Of a stretch of DNA of 64,000 nt, positions 1 through 8,248 are shown piece by piece. The translations under genes and the position numbers were made by a program. Source of the DNA: Carboxylicivirga linearis (GTDB lineage: Bacteria; Bacteroidota; Bacteroidia; Bacteroidales; Marinilabiliaceae). Location of the stretch: NCBI RefSeq assembly GCF_018271995.1, contig NZ_JAGUCO010000024.1, positions 16,674 to 80,673 on the forward strand, given 5' to 3'. The notes beneath the pieces are model-generated. The model saw only the letters and a list, made by a program, of their open reading frames with translations. It had not been told where the DNA came from and did not search any database. How positions within the stretch are numbered: the stretch's first letter is position 1; each line of letters opens with the position of its first letter.

Positions 1-343
1 TTTTAGGTGCAAAATAGAACGAGTAATTTAAATCGGTTGTACCAAAAGTACTCCCATTGCCTAAAGTAGTTGAAGGCAAATGCGTAGTACCAATTACAGC
101 TCGGTGTACCATACTGAAGTTACCATATTCAAAGGCCATAACCGGTTGAAATGAGGTGGTATAAGTTGCTCCCTCGTATTGCGGTGTTCCTAATCCAAAG
201 TTATGTTGGATGGGTAACGCTGTAATGTTCGACAATGGATTTTGTAACTTTTGTGCAATTGCGTCTTGGTCACTTTGTGCATAAACGCCAGAAAAACTTA
301 TTAATGCCAATAAGGTAATGGCAATATTTTTTAATGTATTCAT
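1..343 (-). CDS. Outer-membrane beta-barrel (porin-like) protein, 3' part cut by window edge
   Basis: Only the N-terminal 114 or so codons are present; the gene continues past the left edge. The start ATG is at 343 and is followed by a signal peptide ending in VYAQ. The remaining sequence closely matches the protein at 3356-4153 (shared stretches such as QKLQNPLSNITALP and TTDLNYSFYFAPK), and the DNA is also clearly similar, so this is a fairly recent duplicate. The alternating polar/hydrophobic pattern suggests an outer-membrane barrel, loosely like the phenol-degradation MetA/transporter family; that family assignment is inference. It lies 110 bp downstream of the choloylglycine hydrolase-like gene, separated by a hairpin. 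Confidence 0.8.
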   Translation of the reverse strand, partial: MNTLKNIAITLLALISFSGVYAQSDQDAIAQKLQNPLSNITALPIQHNFGLGTPQYEGATYTTSFQPVMAFEYGNFSMVHRAVIGTTHLPSTTLGNGSTFGTTDLNYSFYFAPK

Positions 344-410
344 GATTGCTTATAATACTTATTTAGACTAGTGTGTCTTTTAAAAATGATGATATAGGAG
401 GTGTTTTAAA

Positions 411-437
411 TTGGCCTGCAGAACGTGTGCAGGCCAA
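411..437 (-). terminator. Hairpin downstream of the choloylglycine hydrolase-like gene
   Basis: Perfect 10-bp stem TTGGCCTGCA / TGCAGGCCAA with a 7-nt loop, 16 bp past the stop codon of the minus-strand gene ending at 453. On the minus strand it is followed by TTTAAAAC, a weak U tract. Likely a terminator or an mRNA-stabilising hairpin. Confidence 0.6.
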
Positions 438-452
438 ATAAGGTCAGCCCTA

Positions 453-1571
453 TTATAAATCAAGCTTTACTTCAATCTTGTCCTGCTCTTTTTTCTCATC
501 TAAAGAGAGGTGGATAATTTCTTTACCAATTTTTGAAAAATTAATATTTTTCAAGTCAACCATTCTTACACGTCTGTTGTGCTGTGTATGGTAGTTTAAT
601 TGTCTGTCCTGTATATTCCAGGCCGTAGTCCATAACGTTGTTGAGCGCATCGAATCATCGAAAAAATTAGCGCTGGCACCTTCCCCTCCATCAGGGCCCA
701 AAGGAAGGTTGAAGTTATCTAGTATTCTGAAAACCTCATAAACAGTTTCATCAGCATCATTTGTTTTGCGGGCTGATTGAGACCATGCTACGGCTCTTAC
801 AAATCGAGACACAGGTGTATTATCGCCGGGCATTCCTAAAAACCCCGAACCTGCACCCATCGGGCTAATCGTAATGTCGTTTAATTTCTTAGGACTTTGC
901 GGGTGAGCCGTAAGGTTTACATAGTTATTTAAGTTGGTCATGTGCCAGTCGTATTTTGGAGCATTCGTAATAACCCCAAGTGGAGCATCGTGTAGCATTA
1001 ACTCACCTTCTGAATACTCAATTACTAAAGATGTACCATTAGCATCTGTAACAATCCAATGCGCACCAACTTCCATTCCGATTGCTTTCTCAATTACACC
1101 AACTACCGATATTTCCTGCATACCTTTTTTCACCTCTTCTACATCTTTAAAGCTTGAAAGAATATAGGTAAGGAGTTCTTGCGATGAGATAGTTTTTGAA
1201 GCATCAGCACTATTATACTCCTGAAATTTTGCATAATTTGGATGGTAAAACATACCTGCTGCCAAACCGGCTTCATTCATCCCATCACCAAAATAGTCTT
1301 TGCCAATTATATCTAATGCTACAAATCCATACTTTACTTTGTATGCCATACCATTATCACCTTCCGGAGTTAAGCTGCTAAATTTAAATCCCTCTGGAAC
1401 AACGGCCACTCTTGAGTTAAGATCAAAAGCTCCCCACTCCATGGTTCTGCCATATACTACTCCACCATCTTCAGCTATTAACCGAATTCCTGTACAAGCA
1501 TCTGACTTACTTGGTACCAAAAACATTAGAGCCATTGATAAAACCGCTCCTATTCTACTTAATTTATTCAT
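453..1571 (-). CDS. Choloylglycine hydrolase / penicillin V acylase-like Ntn hydrolase, exported
   Basis: 372 aa. A signal peptide runs to residue 25 and is followed by Cys26 in ACTGIRL. In this family the new N-terminal Cys is the nucleophile after signal removal. Also visible are GRTMEWG near residue 43 and NAPKYDWHMTNL near 205, typical of linear-amide C-N hydrolases. Family members cleave bile-salt amides, penicillin V or N-acyl homoserine lactones; the substrate cannot be read from sequence. It diverges from the AraC-type regulator at 1816 and heads the first hydrolase cassette, with a beta-barrel gene downstream. Export to the periplasm or surface is expected. Confidence 0.88.
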   Translation of the reverse strand: MNKLSRIGAVLSMALMFLVPSKSDACTGIRLIAEDGGVVYGRTMEWGAFDLNSRVAVVPEGFKFSSLTPEGDNGMAYKVKYGFVALDIIGKDYFGDGMNEAGLAAGMFYHPNYAKFQEYNSADASKTISSQELLTYILSSFKDVEEVKKGMQEISVVGVIEKAIGMEVGAHWIVTDANGTSLVIEYSEGELMLHDAPLGVITNAPKYDWHMTNLNNYVNLTAHPQSPKKLNDITISPMGAGSGFLGMPGDNTPVSRFVRAVAWSQSARKTNDADETVYEVFRILDNFNLPLGPDGGEGASANFFDDSMRSTTLWTTAWNIQDRQLNYHTQHNRRVRMVDLKNINFSKIGKEIIHLSLDEKKEQDKIEVKLDL

Positions 1572-1636
1572 AATTTCTATTTTTTATTTGTTTATTGCTC
1601 TTTTTGCCGAATAGTTTTCAATTACTATTACAGAGG

Positions 1637-1644
1637 CAAATTTA
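1637..1644 (-). promoter_or_regulatory. Candidate -7 element for the choloylglycine hydrolase-like gene
   Basis: On the minus strand this reads TAAATTTG, an exact match to the Bacteroidota -7 consensus TAnnTTTG, about 66 bp before the start codon. No clear -33 element was found at the usual spacing. Confidence 0.45.
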
Positions 1645-1755
1645 GAGCAACGCAGCACCGATATTTTACCACTTATCGCCAAGTGAATGTCCAATAACGT
1701 CAGGCAAATAATGTTTGAATTAAAAAAACTCAGCACTACCAATAGGTTTCACACA

Positions 1756-1785
1756 TTGTCATCTAGTTTATTAGCCTTATCTTTA
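1756..1785 (+). promoter_or_regulatory. Candidate promoter of the first AraC-type regulator
   Basis: TTG at 1756-1758, a 19-bp spacer, then TATCTTTA at 1778-1785 (one mismatch to TAnnTTTG). The layout and spacing equal those in front of the second regulator (5998-6027). Its position supports translation from 1816 rather than from the earlier in-frame ATG at 1687. Confidence 0.45.
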
Positions 1786-1815
1786 GCAGAACGTCTGATA
1801 AATCCTTATATAAAA

Positions 1816-2793
1816 ATGAACAACAAGACACTTAACATAAAGGAAGGGGGAAGTGACAACTATTTCAATGGCCTTGAAAAAGCTTTTAATGTTAAGAGAA
1901 TTGGCAACCGCTTTGACTTTAGAGAAGGTAAACACCATGTTTCGGTAATAAATTATAAATTATTCGATGATTTTGAAATGATGGTGCACAGCCTTAATGT
2001 TAAAGATAACTGGACTTTAGAGCGGATACCTGATGAGCAGCCCGACTTTTACCATTTTGCCCTTATTAGTGAAGGGAGTCTCCGGCAGGATTTTAGTAAC
2101 GAAGAACATTTAATAGAAGCCGGATCGAATAAAGGCATGTTTATTTATAATGGCCTATTCCCATTAAAAACACATTTCCCCAATAACACGGAATACAAAT
2201 CGATCGTATTTAAATTTTCAAAAACCGCTTTTACTAAAAGCATTCCTGATTCCTTAGGTATTTTGGAATCGCTTTTTGAAGGAAATGAGGCAAAAGCGTA
2301 TCACACCAGTATCCCTGTGGCATTACAAAAAGTAATTGAGGATTTATTTTTATACCAGCAAGATAAACTGACTGCCAACATTTTGGTCACATCGAAAGGC
2401 CTGGAGTTATTCGCCCTTTTAATTAAATCGGTAAAAAAACTATTGGACGATGATGAGTTAAACGGCTTGCATATTGATGACTATAACAGGGTTCTACAGA
2501 TTAAAGACGAGATTATTAAGCATGTGGAGGGAAAAATAAACATTGAGGATATTGCCAGTCAATTCGCCATTAGTGTTTCGAAACTACAACGCGATTTTAA
2601 AGCATTGTACAACTGTACTGTATACAACTTTTTTACACAGGCTAAAATGGACGAAGCCCAACGCAGGTTACGCTCCGGTCAATACTCGGTTACAGAAGTA
2701 GGCTACGATCTGGGTTATAGCAGCATCTCAAAGTTCTCAACCATGTTTAAAAAAATGAAAGGCATTAATCCAAGTGATGTAATTCCGATTTAA
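1816..2793 (+). CDS. AraC-family transcriptional regulator (cassette 1)
   Basis: 325 aa from ATG 1816. The frame is open back to ATG 1687 (368 aa), but the shorter form matches the 325-aa paralogue at 6048 in length and N-terminus (MNNKTLNIKEGG against LDTTILKVTEGG), and a promoter-like element lies between the two starts. Residues 1-230 form a family-specific sensing domain with no close named match. The C-terminal 90 residues are an AraC double helix-turn-helix (NIEDIASQFAISVSKLQRDF, then EVGYDLGYSSISKFSTMFKK). It is divergent from the Ntn hydrolase and convergent with the NTF2-like gene. Probable control of the neighbouring minus-strand genes is inference. Confidence 0.85.
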   Translation: MNNKTLNIKEGGSDNYFNGLEKAFNVKRIGNRFDFREGKHHVSVINYKLFDDFEMMVHSLNVKDNWTLERIPDEQPDFYHFALISEGSLRQDFSNEEHLIEAGSNKGMFIYNGLFPLKTHFPNNTEYKSIVFKFSKTAFTKSIPDSLGILESLFEGNEAKAYHTSIPVALQKVIEDLFLYQQDKLTANILVTSKGLELFALLIKSVKKLLDDDELNGLHIDDYNRVLQIKDEIIKHVEGKINIEDIASQFAISVSKLQRDFKALYNCTVYNFFTQAKMDEAQRRLRSGQYSVTEVGYDLGYSSISKFSTMFKKMKGINPSDVIPI

Positions 2794-2814
2794 AAATCAG
2801 TTTTAGAAATTAAA

Positions 2815-2844
2815 AAAGGCCAACAACAATCTGTTGCGGCCTTT
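2815..2844. terminator. Bidirectional terminator between convergent genes
   Basis: AAAAGGCC and GGCCTTT form the outer stem, with an inner CAACA/TGTTG pairing. It lies 21 bp past the regulator stop and 34 bp past the stop of the opposing NTF2-like gene. The core sequence is repeated identically at 7673-7702 in the second cassette, and a degenerate form is at 10502-10537. Confidence 0.7.
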
Positions 2845-2878
2845 CATTTATCATTAATCGTTAGTCAATAATCATTTA

Positions 2879-3334
2879 TCAGTCACCCACGGTGTAATAA
2901 ATCTTATTTACGATTTTCCATCCATCAGGAAATTTATACAGCTGCATAAAGTCGATATACACCGGTTTACCTTCCAGTATGTACTCCATTTTTAGTGTGG
3001 CTGCATATTTTTCAACCTGAATATCTAAATAATTTACACTAACCTGCTTATCAGCTGCACGAGGAAGAACGCCATTATCAATATTATCTTGTGCCATTTG
3101 CTTCCATCCTTCGCGGCCTACATTGTTCAAGGTTCCGTCTTTCTCCAGCACCTGCATACGAAAATCGGGATGAAAACCAGCATCAATCTTATCCATATCG
3201 CCTATATTCTGAGTTCCCTCGAGGTACGATGTTTCAATAAGCTGTTTAATGGCTGTTACTTCTTTGTCTTCAGGGGCATTACAGGATGCTAATCCAATTA
3301 GCGCTGAAAATAATACGATTGCTATATTTTTCAT
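2879..3334 (-). CDS. NTF2-like (lumazine-binding-like) lipoprotein, copy 1
   Basis: 151 aa. A short signal peptide ends in the lipobox LASC (Cys19), so a lipid-anchored envelope protein is expected. The mature part has the small alpha+beta cone pattern of NTF2-like proteins of the putative lumazine-binding group: helix with IKQLIETSYLEGTQNIGDMD, then DAGFHPDFRMQVLEKDGTL, ending with KIVNKIYYTVGD. These proteins often accompany hydrolases and their function is not settled. The paralogue at 7730-8185 is the same length but has a different signal peptide without the lipobox Cys. It starts 22 bp after the barrel gene at 3356-4153 ends, so co-transcription is likely. Confidence 0.8.
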   Translation of the reverse strand: MKNIAIVLFSALIGLASCNAPEDKEVTAIKQLIETSYLEGTQNIGDMDKIDAGFHPDFRMQVLEKDGTLNNVGREGWKQMAQDNIDNGVLPRAADKQVSVNYLDIQVEKYAATLKMEYILEGKPVYIDFMQLYKFPDGWKIVNKIYYTVGD

Positions 3335-3355
3335 GTCAATAATGTTTAAATGCTG

Positions 3356-4153
3356 TTATTTAGAAAATACAAATGTTGTTGTAAACCTTAGTTCGCTTTT
3401 GCCAACGTAATCAGGTCGTACCACATTATTGTAATACTGAACTCCAAACTGTGTTGGAAGCTTACCTAAAAATACCAGCTTACTTACTCCTCCTCCTACT
3501 GGAACAGTCCATTGTTGTCCCTTATCAGCATTCCAGTTGGCAGTAATAGTTGGAAAAGTATTTACCACCCAACCTTTTCCTAAACTGTAGGCTACTAAGG
3601 TTTGACTGACAAAACGGTTTACATCAGCTCTTTCGTCATCTCCGGCAAAGGAATTGGTCTGACGGAATACCATATCCAGAGTCCACTTGTTTTTTTGGTA
3701 CACAGCAACAATACTGGCTCCGGCATTCCACTTACCACTACCTAACAAAGGATCACTGGCTGTAGGCATATCGATAGATGGCCCAACACCAAAGGCTAAA
3801 TTCCCCAACTTCTTTTTAGGAGCAAAATAGAACGAGTAGTTTAAATCGGTTGTTCCAAAAGTACTTCCATTACCTAAAGTAGTAGATGGTAGGTACGATG
3901 TACCAATAACAGCTCGGTGTACCATACTAAACTTACCATAGTCAAAGGCCATTACCGGTTGAAATGAGGTAGTGTAAGTTGTTCCCTCGTAATCTGGTGT
4001 TCCTAATCCAAAGTTATATTGAATAGGTAGCGCAGTAATGTTTGACAATGGATTTTGTAATTTCTGCGCTATCTCTTCTTGTGTTTGAGCAAAACTCAGG
4101 ATATTACCAAACGCGAGTATTCCTGTAAGTATTAATGCTTTTAGATAATTCAT
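3356..4153 (-). CDS. Outer-membrane beta-barrel (porin-like) protein, complete copy
   Basis: 265 aa from ATG 4153, chosen because a good signal peptide (ending in LSFAQ) follows it; the frame is open to 4204. The mature protein is full of short alternating beta strands ending in an aromatic/basic C-terminus (TTTFVFSK), and contains VGPSIDMPTASDP near residue 125, resembling phenol-degradation MetA-type transporters. That resemblance is by eye only. It is a paralogue of the partial gene at 1-343 and a more distant relative of 12052-12771. It lies between the serine hydrolase (upstream, with a terminator between) and the NTF2-like gene (downstream). Confidence 0.78.
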   Translation of the reverse strand: MNYLKALILTGILAFGNILSFAQTQEEIAQKLQNPLSNITALPIQYNFGLGTPDYEGTTYTTSFQPVMAFDYGKFSMVHRAVIGTSYLPSTTLGNGSTFGTTDLNYSFYFAPKKKLGNLAFGVGPSIDMPTASDPLLGSGKWNAGASIVAVYQKNKWTLDMVFRQTNSFAGDDERADVNRFVSQTLVAYSLGKGWVVNTFPTITANWNADKGQQWTVPVGGGVSKLVFLGKLPTQFGVQYYNNVVRPDYVGKSELRFTTTFVFSK

Positions 4154-4436
4154 AATATATTGCTTTATTTTAATTTCACATAAGCTTAATGGCAATTCAA
4201 TCAATAGTTTCTATTCCGTGATATCCACTTTATGATGCAAAAATGATATATCTATTCATGAACAAAGGCTCCAAACAGATCAAGCTATGACCTCATTTGG
4301 TCAAATTGAATTGTAGCTATTGCACAACTAAGAATTTACTAGTCGTATTTTAAGTTAGTGGTAGTATTATTTAGGCATAAGTATGGCCGGGAGACAAAGA
4401 TTATTCAATATCTCCAATACTTATTTTTTTTAAACT

Positions 4437-4459
4437 AAGGGGTTCTTAATGAACCCCTT
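4437..4459 (-). terminator. Rho-independent terminator of the serine hydrolase gene
   Basis: Perfect 9-bp stem AAGGGGTTC / GAACCCCTT with a 5-nt loop, just past the stop codon at 4471. On the minus strand it is followed by AGTTTAAAAAAAATAAG rather than a clean U run, so strength is uncertain. Confidence 0.6.
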
Positions 4460-4470
4460 TACCAATATGC

Positions 4471-5781
4471 TTAGCGATAATTTTGATCAATTATTTGACG
4501 TGCAAAACCGGGGAAGTATAACAGGTTTTCGTATACAGTAGAGAACCATACAATCACAGTATTCGTTTCGGGCGATACATAAATACCCTGACCATAACGA
4601 CCGGCCTTATACATATCTCCATCATTAAACACTGCATCCCACTGGTAGCTTGCATGCGAAGGAACTTCGCCAAAGTATTTTGCATTGTTAGTACCCTGCT
4701 CACCTTTTAAATATGCGTCGCTGTATGTTTTGTCATTTACTTTTTCGAAGTAACTATCCGAAACAACTTTCTCTTGAGACACCTTATTCCAACTATCGGT
4801 AAATAACAATCCGAAACGTCCCATATCTCTCAATCGAGATGAAAAGATAGCTCCATTTAAGATCTCACCATATGGAGTTAGTGCATAATGGCCTTCACTC
4901 TCCATGCCACTTTTTCCCCATACGCGCTGACTTAATACATCTTCGAACTTCTGATTGGTTACTTTTTCGATTATAAGACCCAGGATCTGTGTATTCATGG
5001 TTGAATAGTCAAAAGCCTCACCCGGTTCTCTATACAATTTTACGTCCTTCATAATATCAAAAAGTGATTTTTCTGATGGCTCGTGGCGCGTAGCAATCGC
5101 ATAAGCAAAACCAATAGCCAATGGATGTCCGGGAGTTTTAAAGTTTTTGTTTGTTTCAACATAATCCATACCCGATACGTGATGCAATAAGTGTTTTACT
5201 TTCACTTTTTGCCAATCAGCGCTGTTAAACTCAGGTATATAATGCGTAACTGATTCCTCCAGATCAATCTTTCCTTCTTCTTCTAAAATGTGTACCAATA
5301 TTCCGGTTAGTGTTTTGGATGCAGAAAACCACACATGCTTATCTGTTTCGCGCATGCCCATGTATTTTTCAAGAGCAATTTTACCATCATGAATAACTAA
5401 CAACCCCTGCATACGGGCACTGTCGTTTTGTACTAATTCAGATAAAGGCATGGTTCCGGCATTGGTTTTGGTAATCGTATTCCAAAGCTCTTCATTCAAA
5501 TTTTCTTCTAAAAAAGAAACCTGTCCGTTTCTGTAGACTGTTGCTGTTGGCGAAACTTCGGGTAGGTTTAAAAAACCGTAAGCTCCCGTTTGATCGGCCT
5601 TAATAAAATTTAATGCCCTGTATTCGGTACGATACTTCTGAGCATCTGTTGAATTAATATCTTCCTTAAATTCTGAAATTGGTTGCAAACCATCGGTTCC
5701 ATCCAGCTTGTTACTTGTCTTTTGTGCAAAACTCATTGTCGATATCAGGAACAATCCTGAAAGTAATAATGTAATTCTCAT
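4471..5781 (-). CDS. Serine hydrolase of the beta-lactamase (class C/esterase) family, exported
   Basis: 436 aa with a signal peptide ending at SFAQ (residue 20). The SxxK nucleophile motif is Ser153-Ala-Ser-Lys156 in FSASKTLTG, and the second motif appears as Tyr259-Ser-Thr in FDYSTMN. A long gap of secondary-structure-rich sequence separates them, as in 6-aminohexanoate-dimer hydrolases, esterase EstB and class C beta-lactamases. The substrate could be an ester, amide or lactam. It is divergent from the second AraC-type regulator (6048), and the barrel and NTF2-like genes follow it on the same strand, making cassette 2. Confidence 0.87.
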   Translation of the reverse strand: MRITLLLSGLFLISTMSFAQKTSNKLDGTDGLQPISEFKEDINSTDAQKYRTEYRALNFIKADQTGAYGFLNLPEVSPTATVYRNGQVSFLEENLNEELWNTITKTNAGTMPLSELVQNDSARMQGLLVIHDGKIALEKYMGMRETDKHVWFSASKTLTGILVHILEEEGKIDLEESVTHYIPEFNSADWQKVKVKHLLHHVSGMDYVETNKNFKTPGHPLAIGFAYAIATRHEPSEKSLFDIMKDVKLYREPGEAFDYSTMNTQILGLIIEKVTNQKFEDVLSQRVWGKSGMESEGHYALTPYGEILNGAIFSSRLRDMGRFGLLFTDSWNKVSQEKVVSDSYFEKVNDKTYSDAYLKGEQGTNNAKYFGEVPSHASYQWDAVFNDGDMYKAGRYGQGIYVSPETNTVIVWFSTVYENLLYFPGFARQIIDQNYR

Positions 5782-5997
5782 ATCAATTATTTTTAGTAGT
5801 TACAAAATTGATCAGCTATTTAGGCTTACTAAAGCATTGCTGAACTTGTATTTAAATTAACAATTCAAATATCAGGATTATGGAGGTTACAATCATCTCC
5901 GTTTGTACCAACCCAATTCCCAAAGAACCCAAAAGCATAATTTAAGGCCAAAAATAAAACATAACGGTAGTATTGTATGAGCAAACTATTCAAATAA

Positions 5998-6027
5998 TTG
6001 TAAACACTAAATGATTCTTTAACTTTA
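5998..6027 (+). promoter_or_regulatory. Candidate promoter of the second AraC-type regulator
   Basis: TTG at 5998-6000, a 19-bp spacer and TAACTTTA at 6020-6027. The start codon follows 20 bp later. Same spacing as in front of the first regulator. Confidence 0.45.
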
Positions 6028-6047
6028 CGTGAGTAAACAGATACACA

Positions 6048-7025
6048 TTGGACACAACAATTTTAAAGGTTACTGAAGGCGGAATGAACAACTACTTTAA
6101 GGTAGTTGAGGAGGTTTTTGAGCAAAAGAGAATAAAAAACAGGTTTGAGATACAAAAAGGTTCTAACTATTTTCATCTCTCTTCGCAGCTTATTGCAGCT
6201 GATTTTGAACTGGGGGTACTTAGTACCAACTTCTATAATAATATTGTAGTTGATAGAATTGCAAATGAAAGACCCGACTATTATCATTTTAATATGATTA
6301 AAGAGGGTAAAATAATGCAGGACTATGATAACGAAGAGAAAACTGCAGAAGCCGGCACTAATAAAGGTGTATTTGTATACAATGGTGGTTTCCCTTTAAA
6401 ATCAAACATACCAGCCAATCAGGATTACAAGGCTATTGTTTTTAAAGTATCAAAACAAGCTATAGCCGAAATAATGCCCGAAGCATTGCCCATTATTGAA
6501 ACCTTATTTGAAAACGATGAGCCAACTGCCTATCACACCCAATTACCTATTGAGATGGAAAGGCTTTTGACTGAACTTTATGAATTTAACAGTGGTATTT
6601 TTGGCAAAAACACTATGGTATTATCTCGCGGGCTGGAATTATTTACCATGCTTTTAAATTCCATTAAACAATTATTAGAAAAAGATGAGTTACATGGTTT
6701 ACACATTGATGACTATAATCGTTTACTTTTAATTAAAAAGGAAATGTTAGATAATATTGAGGGTAAAATCAATGTTGAAGAAATTGCCAAACAGTTTGCT
6801 ATCAGCAAATCAAAATTGCAGCGCGACTTTAAAACACTATTTGACATTTCAGTCTATCAGTTTTTTGCTCAAGCCAAAATGGATGAAGCCTATCGCCGTC
6901 TAAAAACAGGTAAATTTACCGTAATGCAAGTGGGTTACGATCTTGGATATAATAGCATTCCCAAATTCTCGATCATGTTTAAAAAAAATAAAGGAATTAA
7001 TCCAAGTGATGTGATACCGGGTTAA
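6048..7025 (+). CDS. AraC-family transcriptional regulator (cassette 2)
   Basis: 325 aa starting from a TTG codon. The TTG start is chosen because the encoded N-terminus aligns with the paralogue at 1816; the next in-frame ATG (6084) would remove conserved residues. The sensing domain (1-235) shares landmarks with the other two copies, such as RPDYYHFNMIKEGK and EAGTNKGVFVYNGGFPLKS. The C-terminal HTH pair is NVEEIAKQFAISKSKLQRDF and QVGYDLGYNSIPKFSIMFKK. The recognition regions of the three paralogues are almost the same, so they may bind related sites. Divergent from the serine hydrolase gene. Confidence 0.86.
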   Translation: MDTTILKVTEGGMNNYFKVVEEVFEQKRIKNRFEIQKGSNYFHLSSQLIAADFELGVLSTNFYNNIVVDRIANERPDYYHFNMIKEGKIMQDYDNEEKTAEAGTNKGVFVYNGGFPLKSNIPANQDYKAIVFKVSKQAIAEIMPEALPIIETLFENDEPTAYHTQLPIEMERLLTELYEFNSGIFGKNTMVLSRGLELFTMLLNSIKQLLEKDELHGLHIDDYNRLLLIKKEMLDNIEGKINVEEIAKQFAISKSKLQRDFKTLFDISVYQFFAQAKMDEAYRRLKTGKFTVMQVGYDLGYNSIPKFSIMFKKNKGINPSDVIPG

Positions 7026-7104
7026 AATATAAGATTGATAGTACAAAAACAATTGACGTAGATATTGATTCCGTCGAGATGGATATTTATACACATTAAC
7101 AGTT

Positions 7105-7616
7105 GAACCCCTTCAGGGTTCTTTTTGTCAGGTTGATCAGAAAACACAGGTTGCACCTGTGGCTATTATTGTTAATGCCCTTTGGGCATTCTTGTTTTGT
7201 ACAATTGTGAGAAATGGGTTTCTGCCATAATTTGTAAGTTTTATTCCAACGATATTTATTTTATTGGCAGGTTGGTAATTAATTCCGAAGGAATTAAACA
7301 ATAGTAGTTCCGGGTGTCAACTCGGAAAAATAAGTAATGAAAGCAAATAAAGACCTTTCAGGGTTCTAGGGATCCGATTGGGACTTAAAGTCTATAGGTT
7401 GCACCTGTGGCTATTGTTGTTAATGCCTTTTAGGCATTCATGTTTTGTACAATTGTGAGAAATAGGTTTCTGCCATAATTTGTAAGTTGCATTCGAACGA
7501 GATTTGTTTTATTGGCTGGTTAGTAAATAATTCCGAAGGAATTAAACAATAATAGCACCGGGTGTTAACCCGGAGAAACTGACAGCAAACCGAAACAGAA
7601 CCCTTAACAAGGGTTC
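7105..7616. repeat. Two tandem 248-bp units of hairpin-rich repeat DNA
   Basis: Equivalent landmarks recur exactly 248 bp apart: CCTGTG (7156 and 7404), the AATGCC arm (7174 and 7422) and AATTCC (7281 and 7529). Each unit carries several short inverted repeats: GAACCC/GGGTTC, CACAGG/CCTGTG, AATGCCC/GGGCATT, AATTCC/GGAATT and CCGGG/C(T/C)CGG. The AATGCCC-TTT-GGGCATT arm of unit 1 becomes AATGCCT-TTT-AGGCATT in unit 2, a compensatory pair change. CACAGG becomes TATAGG opposite an unchanged CCTGTG, keeping G-U pairs. A closing GAACCC/GGGTTC hairpin lies at 7598-7616. No open frame of note. Resembles REP/BIME-type interspersed palindromic repeats; no transposase gene is near. Confidence 0.8.
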
Positions 7617-7672
7617 AACTATGACCACATCAAACAAGCAAGCTTTTACTTGAAGTTATTTACCACCAAAAG

Positions 7673-7702
7673 AAAAGGCCAACAACAATCTGTTGCGGCC
7701 TT
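7673..7702. terminator. Bidirectional terminator, duplicate of the one at 2815
   Basis: The 30-bp core is identical to 2815-2844 (AAAAGGCC ... GGCCTT with inner CAACA/TGTTG). It lies 28 bp past the stop codon of the NTF2-like gene at 7730. Confidence 0.7.
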
Positions 7703-7729
7703 CATTAATCTTTAATCAATCATCATTTT

Positions 7730-8185
7730 TTAATCACCCACGGTGTAATAAATCTTATTTACGATTTTCCATCCTTCGGGGAATTTATACAGTTGCATAT
7801 AATCGATGTAAACCGACTTTCCTTCGAGGATGTAATCCATTTTTAGGGTGGCCGCATATTTACTTACATCGATACTTAAAAACTCAACGCTTACCTGTTT
7901 TCCTTCGGGGCGAGGCAGTACACCTTTATCGATGTTGTTTTTTACCCGTTGTTTAAATTCGTCGAGCGACACGTTTGACAGGCTTCCGTCCTTTTCCAAC
8001 ACCTGCATCCGAAAATCGGGATGAAAACCGGCATCGATCAAGTCCATATTACCAATATTTTGAACGCCATTGAGATAAGCTGTTTCAATTACCTTTTTTA
8101 TGGCTTCAACTTCTTTCTTATCCGATTGCGCAGAGGCCCATAAGCCTGTTAGTGCAATAACTAGTGATAAAACAAGTTTCTTCAT
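7730..8185 (-). CDS. NTF2-like (lumazine-binding-like) exported protein, copy 2
   Basis: 151 aa from ATG 8185, giving the same length as the paralogue at 2879-3334; an in-frame ATG at 8194 would add three residues. The signal peptide ends at WASAQ with signal peptidase I character, so unlike copy 1 it is probably not a lipoprotein. The mature parts are nearly the same, with identical C-terminal KIVNKIYYTVGD and the DAGFHPDFRMQVLEKDG core. It follows the alpha/beta hydrolase gene by 63 bp on the same strand, with an imperfect AGCCTG/CAGGCT hairpin in that gap. Function unknown; probably an accessory to the hydrolase. Confidence 0.8.
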   Translation of the reverse strand: MKKLVLSLVIALTGLWASAQSDKKEVEAIKKVIETAYLNGVQNIGNMDLIDAGFHPDFRMQVLEKDGSLSNVSLDEFKQRVKNNIDKGVLPRPEGKQVSVEFLSIDVSKYAATLKMDYILEGKSVYIDYMQLYKFPEGWKIVNKIYYTVGD

Positions 8186-8248
8186 GTCATTCATTTTTAA
8201 TTAGGCCAGCCTGCACTAAAGTAGTACAGGCTTAGCTTTTTTAAATGC

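Noticed and set aside
1687..1815. 43-residue N-terminal extension of the first AraC-type regulator
   Set aside because: Both paralogues lack it, the remaining length equals that of the second regulator, and a promoter-like element lies inside it.
4283..4307. TATGACC...GGTCAA near 4285-4303 as a further copy of the shared operator
   Set aside because: Spacing and central bases do not match the TATCCCAAAA element, so it was not counted.
7105..7616. Tandem repeat as a transposon or coding gene
   Set aside because: No transposase-like open frame and no target-site duplication were found; the structure is short palindromes.
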